A stretch of DNA of 64,000 nucleotides from Cervus elaphus (GCF_910594005.1 NC_057824.1:23153314-23217313); one strand, 5' to 3'; numbered from the stretch's first letter, positions 22,275 to 33,080 are shown. Numbers and translations are program-made. Notes: generated by a model not told the origin, from the letters alone.

Positions 22275-22400
22275 GAATACTGGAGTGGATTGCCATGCCC
22301 TCTTCTGGGGGATCTTCCCGACCCAGGAATCGAACCCATATCCCCAGGGGCTCCTGCATTGCAGGCAGGTTCTTTACCCACTGAGCCACCTGGGAAGCCC
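22275..22400 (-). mobile_element. Bov-tA SINE, partial, adjoining the previous copy
   Basis: 'aatactggagtggattgcc' to 'gagccacctgggaagccc'. Only the head half is present, abutting 22274 with no spacer, so it may be a tandem duplication or a template jump. Confidence 0.85.
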
Positions 22401-22445
22401 TGATGAAACTATACTCCCATATAAAATCAAGAATTTAAAAAAGAA

Positions 22446-23045
22446 AGCTGACACTTGCAAAGTGCCCATGCAGGTGAGTGCTTTCTCCCGTGCCTCCAAC
22501 ACAGTCAGGAAAAGAGCTTCTCCCAGGTAGCTGCGGCCCTTTCGGCCTGAGACCCAGAATAAACACGGGTGGAACGGAGACCGTAGAGATGATCCCTGGG
22601 CTTGCAGCAGCAGGAGGTGGCGCCACCATGGCCCAAGGCAAGCTTTCCCACTCAACCTGCGCTCCCATGAGAAACATAAATGCCAGTTGTCATGTGCTTC
22701 CAAGATGTCACAGCAATAACTGGGCAACACGGCTACAAGTCACTATGACACAGCAGAGAACAGGGCTGTTGATCTGACTGAAAGGTACCAATGCCCTAGA
22801 GAGAATCCAGAGATTCAGATGCTCTCTCATTTGGGAGTTAAATATAAAACACATTTAGGATTCTTGACAACACTGTGAGAATCTAAGGTTTAAATCTGGG
22901 AGTAGAGGGTGTAAGGCATTATACCCTTTGCTCAGGCTTACACCAACCGTACACACAAACCTCTGCCTCTTTCAACACTGTATTTGGCCACAGTGGTTGA
23001 CAGACTGTCCTCCCCAGCCCTGGACAAGAGCAGCATGTTTTGGCG
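22446..23045. other. Intronic sequence, nothing recognised
   Basis: No coding or repeat identified. Confidence 0.4.
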
Positions 23046-23270
23046 GGTGTGCATGCTCAGTCGCTTCAGCTGTGTCTGACTCTTTGTGATACTAGGGACT
23101 GTAGCCCACCAGGCTCCTCTGTGCATGGGATTCTTTAGGCAAGAATACTGGAGTAGGTTGCCATCTCCTACTCCAGAGGATCTTCCTGACCCAGGGATCA
23201 AATCCAAGGTTCTTACATCTCCCTCACTGACAGGCAGTTTCTTTATTTCTAGCGCCACCTGGGAAGCCCT
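23046..23270 (-). mobile_element. Bov-tA SINE
   Basis: 'ctcagtcgcttcagctgtgt' to 'tagcgccacctgggaagcc', full length. Confidence 0.92.
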
Positions 23271-23941
23271 GCATTTTCTGGAACCATCTCCAAACATAGC
23301 CTCCACCCATTCTTGAACACAGCTTCTGACCTACGCCCTGAACTTTTGTTTCCTACTCATACTTACACGTTTTTAGGGTTCACCTGCCATCTCTGCTGCT
23401 TTTGCTCTTCCTATCTCAGTGTTGGCAAGACCAAGGGGAACCAGCATGCCACTTGAGCCAGGACAGGATTTTAAAACCATGTGCTGTTGAAGCAATGAGC
23501 TATGTTGAAATCCCCAACTAAAAGTAGAGAAGGACAGAAGGAAATGCTGCTGGAGAGAGCCAGTCCAGTTAGCTGGAAGCTCCATAAATACCCTCATTCC
23601 ATTAGACTGCAAGTCCATGAGGGTGGAAATGGTCTTTTTTCAGGATAGGCAGGTAAAGGGCGGATTGCAGTGGAAACCCATGGGATTTCTGCTAACTCTT
23701 CCCTGTATAGTGATCACCTCTCTTTCATCTCCCCATAGGAAAATAGGAGGAGCTGTCGTGTTAGGACAACATGTAACCCCACCCTTTATTCACTCCTGAG
23801 GGGTCCAGGAGGGAATCTTTGACCCAAAATCCATCAGGAATCCTTCCTCTGGAATTTGAAATTTAGAATTTGGAAAAGAGAGACTGGGACTTATTACAGC
23901 CTAGTTATGTGATGTTCTAGAAATATATATGATGCTCTAGA
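23271..23941. other. Intronic sequence, nothing firm
   Basis: 'tgcaagtccatgagggtgga' near 23608 is an L2-like phrase; otherwise no recognised feature. Confidence 0.4.
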
Positions 23942-24046
23942 AACAGTGACGGACAGGGGAGCCTGGTGTGCCGTAGTCCACGGGCTCTCAAAGAGTCGGA
24001 CACTTAGCGTGACTGTGTTCAGAGACTTTGCAACTGAACAACAACT
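23942..24046 (+). mobile_element. BovB LINE 3' scrap
   Basis: 'gacggacaggggagcctggt' and 'caaagagtcggacacttagc', ending 'caactgaacaacaact'. About 100 bp of the BovB terminus. Confidence 0.75.
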
Positions 24047-24095
24047 GCTCTAGAGCAGAGCTTTCCCCTTAATCATGATACTATAAACGTGTGAA

Positions 24096-24283
24096 AGGGA
24101 AAGTTGCTCAGTTGTGTCCGACTCTGTGTGACCCCATGGACTGTAGTTCACCAGGCTCCTCTGTCCATGAGATTCTCCAGGCAAGAATACTGGAGTGGGT
24201 TGCCATGTCCTCCTCCAGGGGATCTTCCTGACCCAAGGATTGAACTTGGGTCCCTTGTGTTGCAGGCAGATTCTTTACTGTAT
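24096..24283 (-). mobile_element. Bov-tA SINE, head truncated
   Basis: 'aagttgctcagttgtgtccg' to 'ggcagattctttactgtatg'. The last part of the tRNA-like head is gone. Confidence 0.9.
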
Positions 24284-24289
24284 GCTTGG

Positions 24290-24495
24290 GGTCAGAGAAT
24301 TCTGTGTTTTGAGATTTTGTGGGAGGGCTGTCCTGGGCATTGAAAGATGTTTGCCAGCACCCCTCACCTCTGGCCTCTACCCACCAGATGTTGGTATCAA
24401 ATAACCTCCTTGTCAGGACAATCAAAAATATCTCCAGATGCAGCCAAATATCCCCAGGTGATGAAATCCCTGCCCTGCACTGATAACCACTCCTT
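24290..24495 (-). mobile_element. MER20-like hAT element
   Basis: 'gggagggctgtcctgggcat', 'cctctggcctctacccacca' and 'aaatatctccagatgcagcc' follow the antisense order of a common mammalian hAT element. I believe it is MER20. Confidence 0.6.
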
Positions 24496-24828
24496 CAGAG
24501 AGAGGACCCATGAATTCCAGCTGCTGAAGCCCCAGGGCTGCCCTGGTTCCTGTTTTTCCCCCTGAACTTATTTGCTCAACTCTTTCCTAAATTAACTGAG
24601 ATAGACACTTCTGCATCCTTAAAATAAAGTTTTAATTGACTTAGTTGTCCGTAATTGGTTTCCATTATAAGCAACCTAAAGGACCATGGTACCATGTGGT
24701 TAGTACTCAGTAAATACTTGTAGTAAGCTAAGTCATTACCCAAAGATCCACTAGAAAGCCAGTTAGGAAGCAGAGAGTGTGAGGGTCTCAAGTGCCCTGG
24801 AAGTAGGGGAAGTCAACCAAAGTCTTAC
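24496..24828. other. Intron just downstream of the exon at 24829
   Basis: No repeat recognised. The donor is 24827-24828 (read on the minus strand). Confidence 0.4.
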
Positions 24829-25016
24829 CATCACCCACAAACTGGAGCAGGGCCAGGTCAATCTGCCTCTTCCACGGCGAACCCTTCTGGAGGGCGATCC
24901 CATAACCAGTGGTAGCAAAGATGTACCCACTCCCAATGGTCACCAGCTTGCAGCCTTCGTCCCTCCCAGCCTTGTAATTCAAGACAGCAGCGTCGTAGAT
25001 GAAAGCGTCCAGTTTC
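24829..25016 (-). CDS. GRIN2A: GRIN2A coding exon (188 bp): second part of the S2 ligand-binding lobe
   Basis: This internal exon of the NMDA receptor subunit GluN2A encodes 62 full codons (about human residues 724-785) plus one base at each end. GluN2A binds glutamate and forms Ca2+-permeable synaptic channels with GluN1. Seen here: KLDAFIYDAAVLNY, with the glutamate-contacting Asp at about position 731, then GCKLVTIGSG with a conserved Cys, and TTGYGIALQKGSPWKRQ. The residues after GSG (Y-I-F-A-T-T) and the KGSPWKRQID stretch are those of GluN2A; GluN2B differs at several of them, from memory. Acceptor AG is at 25018-25017 after a pyrimidine tract; donor GT at 24828-24827 in the context G|GTAAG. 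Phase joins exactly to the exon at 50712 (split Gly codon). No stop or frameshift; nothing suggests a pseudogene. Confidence 0.97.
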
Positions 25017-25070
25017 CTGCAACGACAAGAAGCCAGGGAGTCAAGGCGATGGCGAGGTACCATCTTGGGG
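25017..25070 (-). promoter_or_regulatory. 3' splice site of the 188-bp exon
   Basis: On the minus strand a pyrimidine stretch 'ctccctggcttcttgtcgtt' leads to GCAG. 'cttgact', about 25-30 nt upstream, is a plausible branch point. Confidence 0.8.
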
Positions 25071-25084
25071 CCCATTGTCCGAGG

Positions 25085-25654
25085 CCCGATCCAGCATCGC
25101 ACACTTCCCTATGACCCAGGAGATGATGACTCATGACTGCTCCGTCCCATCATCATAAAAGGATCTATTTTTAATGAGGAGATAAAAGCCAAAAGCTTTT
25201 CTCCCCGAGTTACAAGAGGCAGCTAAATAAAGACATGAAGACTCCTTATGCCCAAGTGAGTAAACAGTCGAGTTTGCTGGTTTGCTAAGTGTTAGCCCTC
25301 AGCGCTCCCAACAGTGTAGAACGGTGGCCTATTTAGAGAGGTTTGCATTGGAATAAAACAAACCATTAACGGACAGGAGAGAATTTGGTGGCTGCATGTG
25401 GGAAGCAGAGAGAGACTAAACAGGAATGATGTCCCTTCCTGCCCAAAGAGACATGTTTACTATTCATTTCTATTACAAAAATAATTACATCATAATTTTT
25501 AGAAGCCCAAATAATGTAGAAAATATTAAGAGTACAGTTGAAATTAAAACTGCCTATAATTCTATAACTCAGAGGCAACCTCTGTTAATGCATTCATGAA
25601 CAAACTTCCGAATTTTGTATGCATTTGTATACACACACACATATACACACACCT
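25085..25654. other. Intronic sequence, nothing recognised
   Basis: AT-rich towards 25490-25600; a short ACAC/ATAC run at 25628-25652. Confidence 0.4.
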
Positions 25655-25920
25655 TTGAAAACAGGGGCTGGTAACTTCTTTTGTAAAGACACTATGATAA
25701 ATAGTTTAGGCTTAGTCTCTGATCAACTACTCAACGCTGCTGCTCTAGCATGTGATAGGCTGAACTGTGCCTCCTCAAAATTCATATGTTGAAGTCCTAA
25801 GCCCCAGCGTCTCTGAATATGAGCTTATTTGGAGATGGGGTCATTGCAGACATGATTAGTTAAGGCGAGGTCATACTGGAGTAAGGGGGGCTCCTAACCC
25901 AATACCACGGGTGTCCTGAT

Positions 25921-25938
25921 AAAAAGAAGGGATTTGGA
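25921..25938. repeat. Target-site duplication, left (L1 in LTR)
   Basis: 18 bp, A5-G-A-A-G-G then GATTTGGA; matches 26427-26444 with one mismatch. Confidence 0.75.
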
Positions 25939-26426
25939 GAGAATGAACGTATAGTTGCCAGGGGGAAGACTGGGGAGAAGGGATAGTTAGAGACTTTGGA
26001 ATGTGTATGTACACACTGCTCTACTGTAAGTGAATCGCCAGCAAGGACCGACAGCACAGCACAGGGAACTCTGCTCGATGCTATGTGGCAGCCTGGAGGG
26101 GAGGGGAGTTTGGGTGAGAATGTGTGCTAGAGGTTCAGTTGTGTTGGACTTTTTTGCAACCCCGTGGACTGTAGCCTACCAGGCTCCTCTGTCCACAGGA
26201 TTTCCCAGGAAAGAACACTGGAGTGGGTTGTCATTCCCTTCTCCAGGGGCTCTTCCCAATGCAGGGATGGAACCCTGCATTGAGGGCGGATTCTTTACCA
26301 TCTGAGCCACCAGGGGAGAATAGATATGTGTACATGTATGGCTGAGTCCCTGGCTACACACCTGAAAGTATTATAATACTGTTAATCGGTTAGACCCCAG
26401 TACAAAATAAAAAGTTTTAAAAAAGT
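25939..26426 (+). mobile_element. L1 3'-UTR insertion, itself interrupted by Bov-tA
   Basis: 'ttgccagggggaagactggg', 'gacagcacagcacagggaac' and 'ggctacacacctgaaagtat' are L1 3'-UTR wording; an A-rich tail precedes the right target copy. Bov-tA lies at 26121-26318. Confidence 0.78.
26121..26318 (-). mobile_element. Bov-tA SINE
   Basis: 'gaggttcagttgtgttggac' to 'gagccaccaggggag', the innermost element of a four-level nest. Confidence 0.92.
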
Positions 26427-26444
26427 AAAAAGAAGGAATTTGGA
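26427..26444. repeat. Target-site duplication, right (L1 in LTR)
   Basis: A5-G-A-A-G-G then AATTTGGA; pairs with 25921-25938. Confidence 0.75.
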
Positions 26445-26914
26445 CACATGTGCTCACAGGGAGGCTGTCGTGGGAAGGCTGGAGTTATGCTGCCACAAGT
26501 CTAGGAACCACCAGAGGCCAGAAGACCCTTCTCCTGGTGCCTTCAGAGGGTGCACAGCCCTATGGACAACCTTGATCAAGGCCTTCCAGCCTCCAGAAAC
26601 ATGAGACAAAAAAGTTCCTATTGCTTAAGCTTCTCAGTTTGTGATGCTTTGTTATCACAGTCCTAGGGAACTATACACAGTCTGAGAGCAGCTATTGATA
26701 ACATGTAAATGAAGGAGTTCCACTCTGTCCCGATAAAAGGTTATTTACACAAAATAGCCTGGCCCATGGGACATTAGTTTGCCAACACCGTTTCAATTTT
26801 CAAAATATAATGATGCCATGCAAACCATTTTACCAATGGCTTTCTTTTCTCATTTCATCCCACACAAAGTGAATGTGCTTCTATGTCAATAAACAGAGCA
26901 CTCTTTTAAATTTT

Positions 26915-27085
26915 TTGGTACATTTATTTTTATTGAGGTATAACTTATACAAAATAAAGCGCTAGATAAATTTTTACATACGTGTACATCCTTGAAATCA
27001 TCACACAGATCAAGATAGAAAACAACATCACCATCATCTCAAAAGTTCCGTTCGCCTTTCCCAGTCAGCACCCTCCAAAAAGCAA
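26915..27085 (-). mobile_element. Old L1 fragment
   Basis: 'tttttattgaggtataactt', 'gatcaagatagaaaacaaca' and 'tcccagtcagcaccctcc'-like order match the antisense 3' UTR of old mammalian L1. Confidence 0.6.
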
Positions 27086-27117
27086 GCATCCGGTAATCCT
27101 CTCAAAGATATTGTTGC

Positions 27118-27612
27118 CGCTGTTTAGTTGCTAAGTCATGTATGACTCTTTCCGACCCCATGGACTGCAGCACGCCAGGCTCCTCTGTCCTCCACTGTCT
27201 CCTGCAGATTACTCAAATTTACCTCCATTGAGTCTATGGCCATTTCATCCTCTGCCGGCCTCTCCTTTTGCCTTTGATCTTCCCCAGCATCAGGGTCTTT
27301 TCCAATGAGTTGGCTCTTCGCATCAGGTGGCCAGAGTATTGGAGCTTCAGCACCAATCCTTCCAATGAATATTCAGGGTTGATTTTCTTTAGGATGGACT
27401 GGTTTGATCTCCTTGCTATCCAAGGACTCTCAAGAGTCTTCTCCAGCACCACAGTTAAAAGCATCGATTCTTTGGTATCCAGCCCTCTTTATGGACCAAC
27501 TCTCACATCTGTACATGACTACTGGAAAAACCATACCTTGACCACATGTACCTTTGTTGGCCAAGTGATGTCTCTGCTTTTTAATACCCTGTCTAGATTT
27601 TGTTGTGGACCA
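27118..27612 (-). mobile_element. BovB LINE 3' fragment (left arm of an inverted pair)
   Basis: 'tagttgctaagtcatgtatg', 'gcaccaatccttccaatgaa' and 'ttgaccacatgtacctttgt' run antisense through the BovB 3' end into the former RT ORF. A second BovB in sense orientation begins about 25 bp further on. Confidence 0.9.
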
Positions 27613-27635
27613 CATTTTGTCAGAACTTTTCACTG

Positions 27636-27914
27636 TGGAAGGACTGATGTTGAAGCTGAAACTCCAATATTTTGGCCAACTGATGTGAAGAACTGACTCA
27701 TTTGAAAAGACCCTGATGCTAGGAAAGATTGAGGGCAGGAGGAGAAGGGGACAACAGAGGATGAGATGGTTGGATGGCATCATCGACTCAATGGACATGA
27801 GTTTGGGTAAACTCTGGGAGTTGGTGATAGACAGGGAGGTCTGGCGCACTGTGGTCTGTGGGGTCGCAAAGAGTTGAACACGACTGAATGACTGGACTGA
27901 ACTGAACTGAACTT
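27636..27914 (+). mobile_element. BovB LINE 3' fragment (right arm of an inverted pair)
   Basis: 'aaggactgatgttgaagctg' to 'gactggactgaactgaactg'. Together with 27118-27390 it can pair over about 270 bp. Confidence 0.9.
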
Positions 27915-28621
27915 CACTGTGACCCATCCATCTTGGGTGGCCCTTCAAGGCATGGTTTATGGCTTCATTGAGTTACACAAGCCCCTTCACCATGCCAAGG
28001 CTGTAATTCATGAAGGGGTTCAAAGACATGGCTGTGGCTAATTCATGACCTACATATCTATTAGTGGGCATATATATCATTTCTTATTTTTTAAGTTATT
28101 TAAGAAGGCTGAAATGATCAATCACCCTTGAAAACAGAGATGGAAGTATAAACTCTACAGTAATAAGAAAAGTCAGTTGACGAGTGCTCAACTTCCTGAC
28201 ATTTTTTCGGCTTTACTGCCCTTTTCTCCTTAACAAGAAGACATAAAACAGTGAAGCAAAGAAAAATGAAAGTGGCAGGGAGAGCATGTAAAATGCTGCA
28301 TCCTTCCAGAGACAACTGCTGAAGGGCTCCCTGTGGGAACAAAACTATTTGGAAGGTTTACAGCTACATTCTTCATTTTAATTTTTTTGTTTCTTTAATG
28401 GCTAGAGATGAGGCCAGACTACAGGACGTGTCTCACCAACAAACTCTGAAGCTTTCATCTCAGGGCTGTAGGGTTGGAGACTCAGTTTTATACTCTGAGA
28501 CTATAAAAGGGCTTCAGATGATCCAAGTGGAAGAGTGGGAAAAAGTGGGCATCGTCAACGGTGATGATGAACACAGCTGACAAACCAAGAGGAAACAGCC
28601 TTTTTGGAGAGCCAGCAATGC
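27915..28621. other. Intronic sequence, nothing recognised
   Basis: No coding or repeat identified. Confidence 0.4.
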
Positions 28622-29627
28622 TACTGTGGTTCAGTCGCTCAGTTGTGTCCGATTCTTTGTGACGCTATGGACTGCAGCACGCCAGGCTTCCCTGTCTACC
28701 GTCTTCCAGAGCTTTCTCAAACTCATGTACATTGAGTTAATGATGTCATCCAACCATCTCATCCTCTGTTGCCCCCTTCTCCTCCTGCCCTCAATCTTTC
28801 CCAGCATCAGAGTCTTTTCTAACGAGTTGGCTTCTCCCATCAGGTGGCCAGAGTATTGGAGCTTCAGCTTCAGCTTCAGCATCAGTTCTTCTGATGAATA
28901 TTCAGGGTTGATTTCCTTTAGGATTGACTGGTTTGATCTCCTTGCAGTCCAAGGGACTCTCAAGAGTTCGCCAACACCACAGTTTGAAAGCATCAGTTCT
29001 TCACTGCTCAGCCTTCTTTATGGTCCAGAACGTGGACCATATGGTCCAGCTCTCACATCTGTACATGGCTACTGGGAAAACCATAGCTTTGACTATATGG
29101 ACCTTTGTCAGAAAAGTAATGTCTCTGCTTTTTAATATGCTATCTAGTTCTGTCATGGCTTTTCTTCCAAGGAGCATGTGTGTTTTAATTTCATGGCTGC
29201 AGTCACCATCTGCAGTGATTTTGGAGCCCAAGAAAATAAAGTCTGCTACTGTTTCCCCATCTGTTTGCCATGAATTGATGGAACAAGATGCCATGATCTT
29301 AGTTTTCTGAAAGTTGAGATTTAGGCCAACTTTTTCACTCTCCTCTTTCACCTTCATCAGGAGGCTCTTTAGTTCCTCTTTACTCTCTGCCATAAGGGTG
29401 GTGTCATCTGTGTATCTGAGGTTATTGATATTTCTCCCAGTAATCTTGATTCCAGCTTGTCCTTCATCCAACCCAGCATATCACATGATGTACTCTGCAT
29501 AGAAGTTAAATAAGCAGGGTGACAATATACAGCCTTGATGTACTCGTTTCCCAATTTTGAACCAGTCTATTTTCCATGTCCAGTCCTAATTGTTACTTCT
29601 TGACCTGCATACAGGTTTCTCTGAGAC
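28622..29627 (-). mobile_element. BovB LINE, ~1 kb 3' portion with degraded reverse transcriptase
   Basis: The longest BovB copy here. Read on the minus strand it holds the RT palm box LRYTDDTTLMAESKEEL, then TKIMAS and FLGSKITADGDCSHEIK, followed by the 3' terminus at 28622. The frame is broken near 28995, and about 7 extra codons (around IWSTFWT, 29010-29040) interrupt the C-terminal part. It cannot move on its own. Nearby RNA-level significance unknown. Confidence 0.92.
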
Positions 29628-30877
29628 CCATGGATGTTGCGGGGGTGGGGAGGGGGTAGTTGCTAAAGGTTGATTTGTGCATGATGGCAGGAGGGCGTGT
29701 GACAGGAGCCACGGAGGAGCAGATGGAAGGGATCTGTGTTCATTCTCTGCATCTGGATGACAGCAGCACCTCAGGAAAGTCACTGCTTTCTTTTGCATTG
29801 CTGGTTTCTCATCTGTGAGATGTGGTTGTCATCGTGGTCCTGTGGAACTGTGGAATTCTACAATTCTGCAAGCTGAGTCATCTTCTGTCACTCTGAATAG
29901 GGAAACTGAGACTTAGGATAACGTGTGTCCTGGGGTCTTTGGGACAAATGGATGGCATGTGTCCTCTTAATGAAGTTGGAGTAGTTGCAACTCCAGTGCT
30001 TTATATTACCATGGGGATGCTAAGAACCTGGGTTTTATTGAAACTTTCTAAGACTCACCCATCTCTCTGACCTCAATTCCTCGAAAAGCAAACAAAAATA
30101 AACGCCTCGGTGTGTACAAGGGTATTTATCTATTAAGGCCATTTGTTGATATTCATGGGGTGAAAGTCCCCCCCATCCTGCTAACCCACCACATGCTGAT
30201 ACATTTCTGGAATGGAAATTAAATCTGTACCTGGCACCCGTATGAGGGCTGTCCAACAGCAGTTTAAATTCGTATTTTATGGAGAGGCACAGATTTCTGC
30301 AAATCATTATCATATTTCATGACAGGTCTTGAGCTGAGCAAAAAACAGCTGGATAAGCCCAAAGAAAAAGGGGAAGTTTACTTGGAAAATGAAGCTTGCA
30401 AAAGCAAGATGTCATCAAGTCAGAGGGAGGAAAACTGCAAAAGACACAGTTAATTCTGAGCAAAGCAATCACACGTTGGCACATCTGGGTGGACTGGCAC
30501 TGGTACTCTTAGAGAAGTCTGGCCAGGAAGATTCTCTGTGGTCTCAGGGCCACGTCTGAACCAAATGAGGACAACACGTGAAGGAAACCACGGGGTTATG
30601 TGACTTTGATTTCTGTCCCTCACGGAGGATTCTAGACAGCTGGAGTCTAAATGCATTGGTCACAGAAACCTGCATGTTCAAAAACATCTTAGGGCTTACA
30701 CAGTACCCACGGATGGACACTGCCATTGTTTGCACAATGCTTCACAAAGGTGCACTGTATTTTACATGCATTGTCCCAGTGGGGCCTCACAGATGCCCAG
30801 TAGGGACATTTATTATTATTATTTATTTTATTTTCTTGTGTTGTTTATGAACAGATGAGATTTTTAGAGGCTAAGGA
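29628..30877. other. Intronic sequence, nothing firm
   Basis: A (TTA)n-like AT run at 30807-30835. No coding or named repeat over ~1.2 kb. Confidence 0.4.
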
Positions 30878-31232
30878 ATTGTAGTGCTGGAGAGAACCTG
30901 AGAGTCCCCTGGACAGCAAGGAGATCAAACCAGTCAATTCCAAGGGAAATCAACCCTGAATATTCACTGGAAGGACTGATGCTGAAGCTGAACCTCCAAT
31001 ATTTTGGACACCTGATGGGAAGAGCTGACTCATTGGGAAAGACCCTGATGCTGGGGAAGATTGAAGACAGGAGAAGGGTGCAGCAGAGGATGAGATGGTT
31101 GGATAGCATCACTGATTTAATGGACATGAACCTGGATGAACTCCGGGAGATGGTGAGGGACAGGGAGGCCTGGCATACCACAGTTCATGGGGTCACAAAG
31201 AGCAGGACACGACTTAGTGACTGAGCAACAAC
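30878..31232 (+). mobile_element. BovB LINE 3'-end fragment
   Basis: 'gtagtgctggagagaacctg' to 'cgacttagtgactgagcaac', ending in a short AACAACAA run. Confidence 0.92.
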
Positions 31233-31239
31233 AAAAGGC

Positions 31240-31722
31240 TGCCGGAAGCTCCCCAGCAGTATTTCCGAACTTTGTACAGGAAGTTCTCTACAAAGGAACC
31301 TTCAAGTTACAAACTTTCAAAGATGCTAACATGCATTCCATCAATGTTAAGCATGAGTGAAATCGCAGCTTACCTTCCATCTCCTATTGCTGAATATCCT
31401 TCAGCTCTACCAGCTCCCACCTTCTTTCCCTCAGTGACTCTGCTTGCCTGTTCGCTCCACGCCAGCCCCTGTATGCCAGTTATTGTCCTGGACTACTGTA
31501 CTTTTCAAGGTACTGTACTATAACATTAAAAATGCTTTCTCTATTTTTGTGCTTGTTTTTTAATGTATTATTTGCATGAATAGTATTATAAACCTATTAT
31601 AGTACAGTACAATACAGCTGACTGTGTTAGTTGGGCGCCTAAGCTAACTCTGTTGGACTTAGGAGCAAATTGGACTTATGAACGCACTCTTGGAATGGAA
31701 CTCATTTGTATGTAGGGGACTT
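31240..31722 (-). mobile_element. Old DNA transposon (Tigger-like), family uncertain
   Basis: 'tggacttatgaacgcactct', 'tgtatgccagttattgtcct' and the end 'tgtatgtaggggacttactg' mirror, in opposite orientation, the element at 49078-49410 ('agtaagttccctacatatga'). The shared end is a terminal inverted repeat. Confidence 0.6.
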
Positions 31723-31744
31723 ACTGCGCACACACTGTCTATAG

Positions 31745-31925
31745 CGGCACTGTCCAGGAGAACTTTCTACAGGGATGGAAATACTCCATGTCTGTGCTAT
31801 GACTATCGAGCACTTCACATGCGGTTAGTGCAACTGAGGACCCGAGCTGCCCATTTTATTTCATTTCATTAAATCAGATTCCGGTATAAACGGCCACACG
31901 TGGTCGGGGGTTACTGAAGCGGCCC
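31745..31925 (+). mobile_element. Old hAT-type element, family uncertain
   Basis: 'ggcactgtccaggagaactt', 'gagcacttcacatgcggtta' and 'gtgcaactgaggacc' follow a common mammalian hAT repeat, but the 3' part is replaced by GC-rich sequence. Confidence 0.5.
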
Positions 31926-33080
31926 CCAGTGGGCGGGGGAGGCGGAGCCCTGGCCTCCCCTGGCTCCGACTCAGAGACCGTGCCTTTGATCTCCTTCCCA
32001 CTGAAGGAAAAATGTTCCCATTGTTAAAAAGAAAAGATGTAAGACTCGCTGACGTCCTCCGGCTCCGGCTTTGTGGTCAAAGCCTTTGAACAAGGCCCCT
32101 GTGCTTCTCAGCCTCCTTCTTCTCCCTGTAAAGCGGGGCAGACACCAGTTGCCCTCCAAAGGCCACTGGGAATAAAGGGAGGTTACGTAAGGAGATGTGT
32201 GTGCAGCGCCCGGCATAGAACAAATGCTCAACACACACCGATGGATCCCTCTGCATTTGATTTTCCAGCAGAGGGGCTTAACAACGTCCATGCATCATGC
32301 AGGACAAACCCGGTCCTGAATACTTTATAGACATTATCTCATTTCACTTACTTCTTCTAACTGAGCAAAGCTGGACACACGCCTGCCGTCCCCGTGGAAC
32401 GAGGAAACGGGGGCCCCGAGAGGTAAAGTGAGGGACGTGGCAGGCCAGCTTATGTAAGTGTCAGACGGCACTTGGGCTTAACACAGCCTGATGACAGAGG
32501 CCACGGACAGAACCACTGGGACACGTTATCCATAGCCCTGTGGAGTGAATGGAAGCAGCTCTGTCTCTTACTTATGAAATTCAGGCTAGGGGTTCCAGCT
32601 CGACGTGAAGCCCACCGTGATGAACAAAGGGAAAGGATCAGACCGGAGCCGTCAGGGTTTTAAAAGATTTTCTGGGTTGTTCAGTTTCACCTGTCTCTTT
32701 CCCAGGAGATGCTCGGCTGTGTGAGGTCTGGAGTCACTGACAGAGGAGACATCTCTTGCCCCCAACACATCTTAACCCTCCTTGTTTGGGAGATGTTTAG
32801 GCATAGCTTCTTGTTGAGGGTGGAGCATCAGAAAGAGAAGCCCAACTGAGACCAAAAGTGCTGGGGGGACTGGAACTGCGATGGTGGGTGAGAGAGAGGC
32901 ATGTTAGGCTGCAGTGTGGTAACTGGCAGTTCTGGGAATGAAACAACATGGACATTAGAGGCGGGCACTGGAGGAAGAACCCCTCAGAACTCAGAGCATG
33001 GCTGGAAGCCTCAGGCCTCACAGGGAGGAGCCAGTGATGTTTTTCTGCTTGGTATTTTTCTTCTCCTGCCCCCCCCCCTT
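31926..33080. other. Intronic sequence, partly GC-rich
   Basis: 31900-32070 is GC-rich with several CpGs but too short for a clear CpG island. 32310-32480 has an antisense MIR-like segment ('gacattatctcatttcactt'). No coding recognised. Confidence 0.4.

Larger units (their letters stand above)
21676..22445 (+). mobile_element. L1 3'-UTR fragment, interrupted by Bov-tA copies
   Basis: 'ggacctattgtatagcacgg', then 'gtaacaacctaaagggaaaa', 'gaatcactctgctacgcacc' and finally 'aaactatactcccatataaa'. SINEs occupy 21726-21940 and 22058-22400. Confidence 0.75.
1..24828 (-). other. GRIN2A: GRIN2A intron (partial), downstream of the 188-bp exon
   Basis: This is the 5' part of the intron that follows the exon ending at 24829; its acceptor and the next exon lie beyond position 1. 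The frame leaving the 24829 donor needs an exon starting with the rest of a Gly codon and then the GluN2 pre-M4 segment. No such coding is visible on the minus strand here. The sequence is dominated by Bov-tA, BovB, L1 and MIR fragments listed separately. Confidence 0.85.
25751..26679 (+). mobile_element. Old LTR-type repeat, interrupted
   Basis: It begins 'tgaactgtgcctcctcaaaa', passes 'aagtcctaagccccagcgtc' and 'gatgattagtt'-type sequence, and ends 'gaactatacaca'. It has the TG...CA ends and layout of a mammalian solo LTR. No internal retroviral genes. The same family occurs at 39812-40213. Confidence 0.6.
25655..26790 (+). mobile_element. MER58-like hAT element split by a nested LTR-type repeat
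   Basis: The left half, 25655-25750 ('gatcaactactcaacgctgc'), and right half, 26680-26790 ('agcagctattgataacatgt', 'aaaggttatttacaca'), together give one MER58-like element. They are separated by ~930 bp of later insertions. Confidence 0.55.

Noticed and set aside
1..24828. The next GRIN2A exon (pre-M4/M4)
   Set aside because: No minus-strand coding with the expected continuation was visible; it must lie beyond position 1.
31900..32070. CpG island or promoter
   Set aside because: GC-rich for under 200 bp, with no first exon or start context; only an internal intron position.
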